A stretch of 64,000 nucleotides of DNA from a bacterium (GTDB lineage: Bacteria; Elusimicrobiota; Elusimicrobia; Elusimicrobiales; UBA9959). The DNA lies in the NCBI GenBank assembly GCA_021786295.1, contig JAJYNO010000030.1, positions 62,001 to 126,000 of the forward strand. Direction: 5' to 3'. Below are positions 25,787 to 34,020 of this stretch, one piece after another. The notes beneath the pieces are model-generated. The model ran no database searches and was not told where the DNA came from. It worked only from the letters and a program-made list of their open reading frames with translations. A program made the translations under genes and the position numbers. Within the stretch, counting starts at the first letter, position 1, and every line of letters starts with the position of its first letter.

Positions 25787-27685
25787 TCAGCGCGAGGGGG
25801 CGGAAAAGGGCGTAAGAGAACGGGCCGCGGAAGCCCTGGCTCGCACGGAGGCCGCCTCGTTGCGCCGGCCCAGGTGGTCCAGCAGCTCGGCCAGCGCGCG
25901 CGAGGCCTCGGGATAGTCCGGTTCCAGCTCCAGCGCCCGGCGCAGCAGTTTCTCGGCCGCGCCCGGAGGTTCCCCGCGCACCAGTTCCACGGTGGCCAGC
26001 GCCAGCAGAGCGGAGGGGAAATCCGGCACCGCCGCCAGGGCCGAGCGCAGGTCCTTCTCGGCGCCCGCCATGTCCCAGACCTTTATTTTGACCAGGGCCC
26101 CGGCGTAAAGGACGAAGGCCCCGTCCCAGCCCGCGGGCAGCTCCACCTTGTACACGGCGGTCCGCTCCCCGTCCTCGACATGGAGCAGCCGGAAGAGACG
26201 GGGATGCCCGGCTATCCAGCCGCGTTCCAGACTTTTCTGGAGCCCCTGGTCGTTCTCGAACGAGCCCTTTGGGGAAAGGATCTTCCGGTCGGTCACCAGC
26301 GCGTAGTCTATGCGCGACCGCGAGAGGCGCTCCAGGAACATGTCCAGGTCGCGCGCGCCGAAAAGCCCGTCCCCCCCGCGCCCGGTGTAGAGCGCCACCA
26401 GCGGGGACTCCCCTACGAAGCGGCTGGCTGGAGGGGTGTTGAGCCGTATCCATTCCATCGTGCGCGCGGGCAGCATGTTCTCCCGGCGCGGCGACCTGTG
26501 CAGCGCGGCCGCTATCTGGGCGCTGTGCACGGCGAAACCCGCAGCCAGCAGCGCCAGCAGCGCGCGGCCGGCCGCGGGTCTGGCCCGCCAGGAGGCGCGG
26601 ACGCCGGCCGCGAAGAAGAGCAGGGCCAGCGGGAGCATCGGCAGCGCGTAGCGGTCGGAATAGACCGTCCAGACTGACATTACCAGCCCCTGCGCGAACA
26701 GCAGCGCCGCCGCCGCCAAGGCGGCGGAACGCCCCGGGCCCTCGCCGGCGAGGAGCCGCCCCATGCCCTTGAAAAGGAAGTAAAGCACCCCGGCTATGAC
26801 GGCGGAGCCGGAGAGGTCCCAGAGGCCGCCTCGCGGCCAGCCCACGCCCAGCCCGCAGTACAGCACGAAATCGTGGAACAGCCCGTAGGCCCGCGGCCAC
26901 AGCGGCTGCCCCCCCAGCGCGGCCAGCCCGTGCAGCAGATAGCCTACATAGTCGGTAGGAGAGCTTCGCTTCAGCAGGAAATATACCGCCGCCGCGGCGC
27001 AAGGCAGCCAGAACCACAGCAGCAGCCGGCGCAGCGGCCGGCGGCCGGCCGGCCCCGCGGCCGCCAGACCCGCCGTGAGCGCGGCCGGGAGGAGCGCCCC
27101 TATCGGCTTGCTGGCCGGCGCCCAGAACGAAGTCCCGATCAACAGGACCCAGGCCAGGGCGCCTCCCCGCTCCAGGACGAGGCGCAGCCCCAGCAGCCCG
27201 TAGACGAACAGGAAGGTCAGGAAAGGGTCCGCCATCACTATCCCCGAGTCCACCAGGAACAGCGGGTGCACGGCGTAGAGCAGCACGGCCCAGCGTCTGT
27301 CCTCGTCGGGAAGCCAGCCGTCCAGCAGCAGCCACAGGCCCAGGACGGTCAGCAGCGAAAGCCCGGAACTGGTCCAGCTCAGCCAGGCCCAGTGCGGCGC
27401 GAAGGCCGCGGCGAAAGGCAGCAGGAAAAGCGGGTAGCCCGGCAGGAAATGGGAGAAAGCCCCGCCGAAGCCGAGGCCGGAAAGCTCGCGGAGATGCTCC
27501 CAGAGCGAGCGGGCCAGCAGCACGAAGGAGGCGTCGTCGTTGAAGTACCCGACGTAGTACATCCGGTTCAGCGCGGCCGCGCCGGCGGCCGAAGCCGCCA
27601 GGACCAGCCGGATGAAAAGCCGCGCCGGCACCCGGGCTAAAAAGGACCCGCGCTCCGCCGCCCCGGTTTCAGGTCTTCCTTCCAT
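25787..27685 (-). CDS. GT39/ArnT-like membrane glycosyltransferase with C-terminal TPRs
   Basis: The 632-aa protein has about 11 membrane segments after a short N-terminus. The first periplasmic loop, YFNDDASFVLLARSL then HFLPGYPLFLLPF, is typical of PMT/ArnT-type GT-C enzymes using polyprenyl-phosphate sugars. Residues about 525-625 form two or three TPRs (AEKDLRSALAAVPDFPSALLAL, AAEKLLRRALELEPDYPEA). I chose the ATG at 27685, as the ORF-track start at 27793 would overlap the divergent gene. The acceptor is unknown. It precedes the other GT-C-like gene by 48 bases. Confidence 0.75.
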   Translation of the reverse strand: MEGRPETGAAERGSFLARVPARLFIRLVLAASAAGAAALNRMYYVGYFNDDASFVLLARSLWEHLRELSGLGFGGAFSHFLPGYPLFLLPFAAAFAPHWAWLSWTSSGLSLLTVLGLWLLLDGWLPDEDRRWAVLLYAVHPLFLVDSGIVMADPFLTFLFVYGLLGLRLVLERGGALAWVLLIGTSFWAPASKPIGALLPAALTAGLAAAGPAGRRPLRRLLLWFWLPCAAAAVYFLLKRSSPTDYVGYLLHGLAALGGQPLWPRAYGLFHDFVLYCGLGVGWPRGGLWDLSGSAVIAGVLYFLFKGMGRLLAGEGPGRSAALAAAALLFAQGLVMSVWTVYSDRYALPMLPLALLFFAAGVRASWRARPAAGRALLALLAAGFAVHSAQIAAALHRSPRRENMLPARTMEWIRLNTPPASRFVGESPLVALYTGRGGDGLFGARDLDMFLERLSRSRIDYALVTDRKILSPKGSFENDQGLQKSLERGWIAGHPRLFRLLHVEDGERTAVYKVELPAGWDGAFVLYAGALVKIKVWDMAGAEKDLRSALAAVPDFPSALLALATVELVRGEPPGAAEKLLRRALELEPDYPEASRALAELLDHLGRRNEAASVRARASAARSLTPFSAPSR

Positions 27686-27748
27686 AGACGCAACGACAAT
27701 GATACAAAATCCGCGGCGCGGCGCTTTCTTTGCCGCCGCCCGTTTTAA

Positions 27749-27754
27749 TATAAT
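27749..27754 (+). promoter_or_regulatory. Candidate -10 (TATAAT) for DUF2157-GDYXXLXY-pyrB
   Basis: TTTTAATATAATTTCC sits in the 106-base divergent gap, about 37 bases before the ATG at 27792, which has its own AGGA site. The -35 is weak. Confidence 0.45.
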
Positions 27755-27791
27755 TTCCACCGGGAGTTGCGGACCGGGGATTACAGGATAC

Positions 27792-29123
27792 ATGTCCTAC
27801 TACAACAAGCTCAGGAAAGACCTGGACGGGGCAGCGGCGGACGGCCTCATCACGCAGGAGCAGGCCGGGAAGGTCTGGGAGCGGGCCTACGCCGCCCGCC
27901 TCACAGCCGGGTGGAAGGCGTCCTACATCATCGCCGCCTTCGCCGGGCTCTTCATGGCCATAGGCGTGGGCCTGATAGTGGCCCACAACTGGGACAAGCT
28001 CGGGGTCATGGCGAAGATCGGCGCTTTCCTGCTGCTCTTCGCGGCCGCCGGCCTGGCGGCGCTGCAGTTCGAGGAGAGGACGGCGGTGGCCGTGCCGGCC
28101 GAAGTCCTCTGGTTCTTCATGCCGGCCATAGGCATAGGACTTTACGCGCAGATCTTCCAGCTCAGCGGCGACCCGGTGAAGCCCTACCTGGTCTGGGGCG
28201 CCCTGGTGCTGCCGCAGGCCCTGCTGTCGAGGCGCAAGCTTACGGCCACGCTGACCGTGATCCTGCTCTTCGCCTGCCTTTTCATGGGCACCTTCCAGGC
28301 TGGCAATCTGCTCTCGCTGAGCGCGGGCAGCAGTTACAACAACCCCAACCCCGTCCCGCCGCCGTGGTGGCACTGGGCGCTGGCCCTGGCCGTGCTGGGC
28401 GCCGCCGCCGGCGCGGCCTTCTACCGGCGCTGCCACAGCCCGATGCGCGTGCTGGGCGCGGTCCTGGCCTGGGTGGTGCTGCTGCTGTTCGCGCGCACCC
28501 CGCTGCAGCTCTCCAGCACCGCCCCGCTGACGCTGGCCGTTTCGGCGGCGGCCGCGTTGTGGATCATCTGGACCCCGGCCGGGGAAAGGCTGGAGAGCCG
28601 CCTGCCGCACCTGGCCTGGCTGCTGGCCGTTTATTCAATGACCTTCTTCTGGCATACGCTGCCCAAGTCCTCGATGGACAGCCCCGGCGGGCTTGCGCTG
28701 GCCTGGGTGCTGGCCGCAGCGGCCGTCCTCTCGGCCGTTTTCGGACCGGCAGCCGGCCTGACCGACGGCCGCTGGAAGACGGCTTTCAGGGCCGCGCTTA
28801 TCGCGCCGGTGGCGGCCTCGCTGCTGCTGTTCAACCCCACCGAAACGGGCGCCAGATCAGTGGCCCTCGCGGCCAATTTCATAATCATAGCGGCCGGGCT
28901 CGGGCTGATCTGGAACGGCGCGCGGGAGAACCTTGAGAAGCGCATCAACACCGGCGTGTTCTTCATAGCGCTGATAGTGCTCACCCGCTTCTTCGACCTT
29001 TTCGGCGGCATGCTGTCCAGCGGCCTCGGCTTCATAGGCACGGGGCTGGCCTTCGCCGGGCTGGCCTGGGGCATCAACAGGGGCCGCAAGGCCATAATAC
29101 AGGCCGCGGGGGAGCCGAAATGA
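27792..29123 (+). CDS. DUF2157 membrane protein
   Basis: The 443-aa protein has a soluble N-terminal helix region (about 1-45, SYYNKLRKDLDGAAADGLITQEQ shortened here) and about 12 membrane segments. The DUF2157 core is ITQEQAGKVWERA then AFAGLFMAIGVGLIVAHNWDKL. ATG 27792 has AGGA upstream; the ORF-track start at 27612 lies within the divergent gene. It overlaps the following GDYXXLXY gene by ATGA. The two families are usually neighbours, and their joint role in the membrane is unknown. Confidence 0.85.
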   Translation: MSYYNKLRKDLDGAAADGLITQEQAGKVWERAYAARLTAGWKASYIIAAFAGLFMAIGVGLIVAHNWDKLGVMAKIGAFLLLFAAAGLAALQFEERTAVAVPAEVLWFFMPAIGIGLYAQIFQLSGDPVKPYLVWGALVLPQALLSRRKLTATLTVILLFACLFMGTFQAGNLLSLSAGSSYNNPNPVPPPWWHWALALAVLGAAAGAAFYRRCHSPMRVLGAVLAWVVLLLFARTPLQLSSTAPLTLAVSAAAALWIIWTPAGERLESRLPHLAWLLAVYSMTFFWHTLPKSSMDSPGGLALAWVLAAAAVLSAVFGPAAGLTDGRWKTAFRAALIAPVAASLLLFNPTETGARSVALAANFIIIAAGLGLIWNGARENLEKRINTGVFFIALIVLTRFFDLFGGMLSSGLGFIGTGLAFAGLAWGINRGRKAIIQAAGEPK

Positions 29124-29638
29124 GCCGCCTGAAATACGTGCTCGCCGCGCAGCTGCTGATCTTCGCCGGCTGGGCGGGCTGGCTGCTGAACGCCAGGAAC
29201 TCCCCGGCGCAGGAATTTTACCTGGACACCGCGCCGGTGGACCCGCGCGACGTGCTGGCCGGGACCTTCGTGGCCCTCAACTACGGGATCAGCAGCCCCG
29301 GCACCTGCGCCGACCTGCTGAAGAACGACGCCTACTCCGGTCCGCTCTTCGTGAAGCTGGAGTACAAGGGGCGCAAGGCGGCGGCCGGAGGGGCCGAGGC
29401 GCAGATCTACGAGCCGGCGGCCTGCGCCGGACAGCCCGGCAAGGACGGCCTGTGGGCCCGCGGCGTCCTCGTCCGCGGCCACTACGCTTTCGCCGACAGG
29501 ATAGAGTACGGCATAGAGCGCTTCTACCTGAACGAGCACGACGCCCGCAAGGACGCCCGCAGCGGCTCCGTGCTGGCCAAGGTCAGGCTTGGACGCGACC
29601 ACCGGCTCTCCCTGGTGGACCTGGTAAAAAAAGACTGA
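29120..29638 (+). CDS. GDYXXLXY-domain protein
   Basis: The 172-aa protein has one N-terminal membrane segment and the family core VDPRDVLAGTFVALNYGIS, where the named GDYxxLxY motif appears as GTFVALNY. The later block RIEYGIERFYLNEHDARK is also typical. It overlaps the DUF2157 gene by 4 bases, the standard arrangement. The function is unknown; an extracytoplasmic domain held near the DUF2157 protein is likely. Confidence 0.85.
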   Translation: MSRLKYVLAAQLLIFAGWAGWLLNARNSPAQEFYLDTAPVDPRDVLAGTFVALNYGISSPGTCADLLKNDAYSGPLFVKLEYKGRKAAAGGAEAQIYEPAACAGQPGKDGLWARGVLVRGHYAFADRIEYGIERFYLNEHDARKDARSGSVLAKVRLGRDHRLSLVDLVKKD

Positions 29639-29681
29639 ACCGCCGGCCGGCGCTCGCGCGCCCAGCGAACCGCCCGCCGGC

Positions 29682-29703
29682 GCGGACCGCCGGGGCGGTC
29701 CGC
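29682..29703 (+). other. Perfect 10-bp hairpin in the pyrB leader
   Basis: GCGGACCGCC (29682-29691) and GGCGGTCCGC (29694-29703) pair perfectly, 24 bases before the pyrB ATG. No T-run follows, so it is not an intrinsic terminator. It could be an mRNA structure near the ribosome-binding site. Confidence 0.55.
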
Positions 29704-29727
29704 CTCATGCGGACCCAAGGAGACCTC

Positions 29728-30789
29728 ATGCAGAGAACGCAGGAGATGACCAGCGTGCAGCCGGACTGGGAGAACTTCCTTCCCCGCCCCGTTTCCGAAA
29801 AAGTGCCCTACTTCAACAAGGACGGCCGCATCTACGACTGCCTGTTCGCGCAGCAGTTCAACCGCGACCTGCTGACGCTGCTCTTCCGCACGGCCGACCG
29901 CCTGCGCGAGGTGACGCAGCACAAGGACGGCGCCGACTACGTCTCCGGCCTGCTCTCCGACAAGCGCGCGATGCTCTACTTCGCGCAGCCCTCCACCCGC
30001 ACGTTCATGTCGTTCCTGAACGCGTGCCACATCATGGGCCTGAAGACCAGCGAGATCCGCGACACCTCCACCTCCTCCGAGGTGAAGGGCGAGACGCCGG
30101 AGGACACCGTGCGCACGTTCTCGAGCTACGTGGACATGATCATCATGCGCCATCCCGCGCCGGGTTTCGTGGAGAAGACCGCCTGGCTGATGAACCGCAC
30201 CGGCCGCCCGGTGCCGATCATCAACGGCGGCTCCGGCAAGGACCAGCACCCGACGCAGGCCCTGCTGGACGTCTACACCCTCTACCGCAGTTTCAACGGC
30301 GACCTGGACGACAAGCACATCGTGATGGTGGGCGACCTCAAGCGCGGCCGCACGGTGCGCTCGCTGTCCTATCTGATGAAGAACTACAGCAATATGCGGC
30401 TGACCTTCGTCTCCCCGGAGCAGTTCAAGATGGAGCCCGACATCCTGGACTTCCTCAAGAAGCACAACATCCCTTACGAGGAAACGGAGAACTTCAGGAG
30501 CGTGATGAAGACCGCCGACGCCATCTACATGACGCGCATCCAGGACGAGCACGACAAGGCCGGCGAGAGCAAGGCCGTGGACTACTCTCCGTTCTACTTC
30601 AGGAAGGAGCACCTGAAGGACATCAAGAAGACCTGCGTGATCCTGCACCCGCTGCCGCGCCGGCACGAGATAGAGGTGGCGGTGGACGACGACCCGCGCG
30701 CCGTGTTCTGGAGGCAGGAGCGCAACGGCATGTGGGCGCGCGCGGCTCTGATAGCCTACGTCTTCGGAGTGGACGGCCAGATAAGATAG
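29728..30789 (+). CDS. pyrB: Aspartate carbamoyltransferase, catalytic subunit
   Basis: The 353-aa protein has the carbamoyl-phosphate motif STRTFMSF, the HPTQALLDVYTL block, MVGDLKRGRTVRSL and HPLPRRHEIEVAVDDDPRAVF; the last two point to aspartate (not ornithine) as acceptor. It makes carbamoyl-aspartate in pyrimidine synthesis. The start at 29728 has AAGGAG 5 bases upstream, whereas the ORF-track start at 29452 overlaps the previous gene. The protein is somewhat longer than E. coli PyrB (about 310) because of N-terminal and loop extensions. Confidence 0.9.
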   Translation: MQRTQEMTSVQPDWENFLPRPVSEKVPYFNKDGRIYDCLFAQQFNRDLLTLLFRTADRLREVTQHKDGADYVSGLLSDKRAMLYFAQPSTRTFMSFLNACHIMGLKTSEIRDTSTSSEVKGETPEDTVRTFSSYVDMIIMRHPAPGFVEKTAWLMNRTGRPVPIINGGSGKDQHPTQALLDVYTLYRSFNGDLDDKHIVMVGDLKRGRTVRSLSYLMKNYSNMRLTFVSPEQFKMEPDILDFLKKHNIPYEETENFRSVMKTADAIYMTRIQDEHDKAGESKAVDYSPFYFRKEHLKDIKKTCVILHPLPRRHEIEVAVDDDPRAVFWRQERNGMWARAALIAYVFGVDGQIR

Positions 30790-30805
30790 GCCGGCAAAAA
30801 GGCGC

Positions 30806-30840
30806 AAAAAAGCCCGCCGGAGTTCCCGGAGGGCTTTTTT
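30806..30840. terminator. Bidirectional intrinsic terminator between pyrB and the 759-aa secreted protein gene
   Basis: AAAAAAGCCC and GGGCTTTTTT flank an inner CCGG/CCGG stem. A T-run follows on both strands, which suits the two convergent genes. Confidence 0.88.
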
Positions 30841-30856
30841 GTTGCCGGACCCCGGC

Positions 30857-33136
30857 TCAGTCGGTCAGTTCCGCGGGGTCGGCGAACCGGTTCTGCATGT
30901 CGGTCACGTCCGAGATGGTCTTATCGAAGCTGTTGTCGCGGCCGTTGAAGAAGTTATAGGTCTGCGTCACGTCGGCTTCGCCTTTCACGCGCTTGTCGGT
31001 GTGCACGTACACCGCGGCCGAGACTTCCTTCGGGTCCACCAGCTGCACCACTACCTTCAGGAAGTCCTCGTATGAGAGGCGGCTCTTGGACTTGCCGGCC
31101 GCAACGTCGGAGAGCCGGTCGGACTGGGCCTTCCAGCCGCCGGCGTTCCGCACCGACATGATGTCCCTTATCACCTGGGTGGCCGAATAGGCCAGGTTCC
31201 TCACTATGTCCAGCGGGTTGGTGCCGCCGTCCTGGATGCCGGCGGAGTCATAGCCGAGGCGTTTCGCGGCGGCGCTGTAATCGTAGTCCACCTCTCCCTT
31301 CTTGTTTATCGTGAAGAGGTCCATCACCTTGTCCACGATGTCGGCGTTGACCTCGCGGGCCACGTTCATGAAGGCTTTCATGATAGCGTCGGCCGGGGCG
31401 AAGATGATCTCCTGCACGCCGCGCTGGCTGACCATCAGCTTGAAGCTCATCAGGGCGGCCTTGTAGGTCTTGGAGGGCTGCGCATAGGAATCGCCGTCGG
31501 GGCCGTTCTGCTCCTGGGGAGGCAGCGGCGGGAAGATCTCGGTCGCGGGGAGCGTGTTGCCGTCGTCGGTGCCGTTGCCGTGCGTGCCGACGTACTTCAG
31601 GACGCCGTTGGCCTTGTCTATCATGTAGCGGGCGGTGCCGTCGCCCTCCTTCACGAAACCCTCGTACTGCTGGTAAAGCAGGGCCGGCTGCGTGACGCTG
31701 CCGTCGGTGTTCTCCTTGTTGATCACGTAGACGTTCTTCTGCGAGTCGTACTTGACCACGGTCCCGACGAACGGGATATTGAGCGAGTTGCCGTTGGAGA
31801 CGCGCTGGCGCTGCTGCACGTGTATCGTCTCGCCGTCCTTGTCCAGCGACTGATAGCGGTTGTAGGAAGAGGTCCAGGTCGTGTCGTGGGAGTGCAGCAC
31901 CGGGACCACGATGTGGAAGCTGTTGGAATGGCCGTGGTAGATGTCGCTGCCGGCGAAGCTGGGGTTGGAGTCGAGCGCGTTGCCGGTCTGCTCGGCCACG
32001 CCGGAGATCTCGCCCGCGCCGCTGGAGGCCTGGTCTTCCTCCGAGAAGTGGTTGAAGTGGAGGCCCATCTCTATGAAGCGCTTCAGGATGCCGAAGTCGC
32101 CGTTCATGAACCTGACCAGGTTCTGCATCTGCTCGGGGTTGTTCGGGTCCAGCAGGAACTCCACCAGCAGCTTCCTGCCGAAGGTCTGGGTGTGCCCGAA
32201 AGAGAGCTGGAAGGAGATGGCCTTGTTGATCTGGTCGAAGATGGCGCCGTTGAGCTGCCTGTTGGCGGCCTGGGCTATCATGTTCGTGCCGCTGATCAGG
32301 CCCAGGTCCGTCATGGGGATCTGGACGGTGGAGGCCGAGGCGCCGACGCTGCGGGCCACGACGCGGTCCAGGCGCAGGCGCAGCCGCAGCGTGTTGGCGT
32401 CCATCCTGTAGAGGGTCACGGAGGGCTTGGCTTCGCGGGTCTCACCGGCGGAGACGGAGACGTTTACGATATTGTCTATCGTGGCGCCCGCGCCAAGGCC
32501 GAAGCCCATGTGGAGGATAAAAGGCATCTTCCAGATCTCGCCGACGGTCATGTTCCGCAGGCGGCTAACGGTGACCGGCAGAACGGTCTTGACCTGGTAG
32601 AGCTTCGCCAGGGTCCCCAGCTCCCGGCAGTATTTGTCGCTCTCGAGCGGGCGCACGACCCAGGAATCGCCCTCCATGCTGCCGGAAAGGCTGACGTTCA
32701 GGGACCCGGCGCCGGGGATGGCCACCACGGAATGGCCGATGTTGCCGCCCACGTTAACCCCCACCACGTCTATCAGGGCCACCCGGTTGTCGGGATACTT
32801 CCTCATATAGCGCTGGAATTTGCCGCCGACGGCTATGGCGTCCCCGGCCAGTTTGCCGTCCTTATTGAGCTTTATCTGGGCGTTCTTGCAGAGGCCGTCC
32901 ATCGTACCGTCCTTAAGGTTCTCCCAGAAGTGCTCCAGCTGGCTGGTCTCCGCGTTCTGGGTGGAAACCGTCGGGGTCCTCATCTCCGAGGAGCGCGTCT
33001 GGATGGACGCCACCATGTCGGACAGGGAGCCGGAGCCGGCGGCGCCGTCGAAGTCGAGCGCCGCCGCGCCGGAAGCCATTACCGCCAGGGAAAGGATGAC
33101 CGCGGGGACGGAAACGATTTTTTTGGTGGATCTCAT
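30857..33136 (-). CDS. Large secreted protein of unknown function
   Basis: The 759-aa product starts MRSTKKIVSVPAVILSLAVM, with likely cleavage near ASGAAA. The mature N-terminus is LDFDG, echoed in the secreted protein at 38176-38877 (VNFDG). The remainder mixes beta-rich stretches with Gly/Ser-rich loops (residues about 380-410 and 500-560) and a helical end. No catalytic motif is evident. I chose ATG 33136 over the ORF-track 33187: TATACT lies exactly 6 bases upstream and a conserved TTGGCCTCTTA box 20 bases before that. An envelope or surface role is inferred. Confidence 0.72.
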   Translation of the reverse strand: MRSTKKIVSVPAVILSLAVMASGAAALDFDGAAGSGSLSDMVASIQTRSSEMRTPTVSTQNAETSQLEHFWENLKDGTMDGLCKNAQIKLNKDGKLAGDAIAVGGKFQRYMRKYPDNRVALIDVVGVNVGGNIGHSVVAIPGAGSLNVSLSGSMEGDSWVVRPLESDKYCRELGTLAKLYQVKTVLPVTVSRLRNMTVGEIWKMPFILHMGFGLGAGATIDNIVNVSVSAGETREAKPSVTLYRMDANTLRLRLRLDRVVARSVGASASTVQIPMTDLGLISGTNMIAQAANRQLNGAIFDQINKAISFQLSFGHTQTFGRKLLVEFLLDPNNPEQMQNLVRFMNGDFGILKRFIEMGLHFNHFSEEDQASSGAGEISGVAEQTGNALDSNPSFAGSDIYHGHSNSFHIVVPVLHSHDTTWTSSYNRYQSLDKDGETIHVQQRQRVSNGNSLNIPFVGTVVKYDSQKNVYVINKENTDGSVTQPALLYQQYEGFVKEGDGTARYMIDKANGVLKYVGTHGNGTDDGNTLPATEIFPPLPPQEQNGPDGDSYAQPSKTYKAALMSFKLMVSQRGVQEIIFAPADAIMKAFMNVAREVNADIVDKVMDLFTINKKGEVDYDYSAAAKRLGYDSAGIQDGGTNPLDIVRNLAYSATQVIRDIMSVRNAGGWKAQSDRLSDVAAGKSKSRLSYEDFLKVVVQLVDPKEVSAAVYVHTDKRVKGEADVTQTYNFFNGRDNSFDKTISDVTDMQNRFADPAELTD

Positions 33137-33142
33137 ACCTAA

Positions 33143-33179
33143 AGTATACGGGAAAGCGCCGGCGCTCATAAGAGGCCAA
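33143..33179 (-). promoter_or_regulatory. Shared-box promoter: TTGGCCTCTTA-N20-TATACT-N6-ATG
   Basis: On the minus strand TTGGCCTCTTA (33179-33169), a 20-base spacer and TATACT (33148-33143) precede the ATG at 33136 by 6 bases. The same 11-mer, spacing and hexamer precede the PLD-like gene at 63100. The TTA of the box lies at -35. Confidence 0.65.
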
Positions 33180-33307
33180 GTGCCCATCCCGCCGCGGTTT
33201 TATTGCCTACGCCGGCCCGGGGCCGGGCGGGTCCGCGGAACTGGGTCCTTGGGTCCCTGGGCCTGGGCCCCCCGCCCCCGGTCCCAGGACATGTATAAAA
33301 GATAACA

Positions 33308-33335
33308 TTGAAATATCCGCCCGGTCTGCTATAGT
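33308..33335 (+). promoter_or_regulatory. Promoter TTGAAA-N16-TATAGT for the receiver-domain gene
   Basis: TTGAAA at 33308-33313 and TATAGT at 33330-33335 are spaced 16 bases. This predicts a leader of about 75 bases before the ATG at 33416, which has AAGGGGGG upstream. Confidence 0.6.
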
Positions 33336-33415
33336 ATATTCTGGCGGGACAGGCCCGTTCCGGCAGGCGGCGGACTTATCCGGTTTGCGGCGGCCGGCGG
33401 CAGTAAGGGGGGCTT

Positions 33416-33859
33416 ATGGACTCGGTTTTTTCCCGTCTAAAACTGCTTATCGTCGACGACAGCGAGGACGACGTCCTTATGGTGCGCTCGGTGCTCTCCG
33501 CGCTGGACGCCCGGCACGCTCTGGACGCGGCCTCCAGCGCGCCGGAGGCCCTGGACTATCTGCGCGGCACCGGCAAATACGCGGGCAAGCGGCCGGCTCC
33601 GCCAGACCTGCTGCTGCTGGACGTGAACATGCCCGGGATGGACGGCTTCTCCCTGCTGAAGGAGCTGAAGTCCGACCCGGAGCTGAGGAAGATCCCGGTC
33701 ATCATGCTCTCCGCGTCCGACTCCCCTCAGGACATCCACAGGTGCTACGACTGCGGCGCCGCCTCATACCTGGCCAAACCGGGCTCGGCAGAAGGCTTCA
33801 GGGAGATCCTTGGGGGGCTTCTCTCCTACTGGCGCACCGTCTCCGCGCTCCCGGAATAG
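33416..33859 (+). CDS. Response regulator, Rcp1-type single receiver domain
   Basis: The 147-aa protein has the acidic residues in IVDDSEDD, the phospho-acceptor in DLLLLDVNMPGMDGF, the Ser switch in VIMLSASDS and the Lys in YLAKPGS. The insertion TGKYAGKRPAPP before the acceptor strand is typical of Rcp1-like regulators, which work with phytochrome-type or hybrid kinases. No kinase gene is nearby. It has no output domain, so it acts by protein contact or phosphotransfer. Confidence 0.88.
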   Translation: MDSVFSRLKLLIVDDSEDDVLMVRSVLSALDARHALDAASSAPEALDYLRGTGKYAGKRPAPPDLLLLDVNMPGMDGFSLLKELKSDPELRKIPVIMLSASDSPQDIHRCYDCGAASYLAKPGSAEGFREILGGLLSYWRTVSALPE

Positions 33860-33920
33860 CCGCTCCTTCCGTTCCAGGCCGCGACGCCGCCGCGCCCCCC
33901 GGTCCCGGCGCGGCCCGCTT

Positions 33921-33949
33921 TTGACTTCCAGGCCAGATATTGTCAGAAT
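33921..33949 (+). promoter_or_regulatory. Candidate promoter TTGACT-N17-CAGAAT
   Basis: TTGACT (33921-33926) and CAGAAT (33944-33949) precede the DDAH-like gene. Transcription would start near 33956, upstream of both possible ATGs. Confidence 0.45.
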
Positions 33950-34020
33950 ATACAGGCCGTACCGACCGATCGACCATGAGGAACATCGCCGCGCAGCGCC
34001 TGCTTCCAGGGACCGCAACC

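Larger units (their letters stand above)
33137..33415. other. Divergent intergenic region with GGGYCC iterations
   Basis: The 279-base gap contains a promoter at each edge. Between them lies a GC-rich low-complexity tract with GGGTCC-TT-GGGTCC-CT-GGGCC-T-GGGCCC at 33243-33270 and a GGCCCGGGGCC palindrome near 33213-33223. No gene is seen. Confidence 0.6.

Noticed and set aside
24083-26677. 864-aa plus-strand ORF opposite the GT-C genes
   Set aside because: It spans the antisense of two well-supported membrane proteins and the gap between them. Its Gln/Arg/Gly-rich composition is typical of a shadow.
33243-33270. GGGYCC iterations as a CRISPR or phage attachment site
   Set aside because: Units are 6-8 bases, imperfect and only four in number. 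No spacers, cas genes or integrase are nearby.
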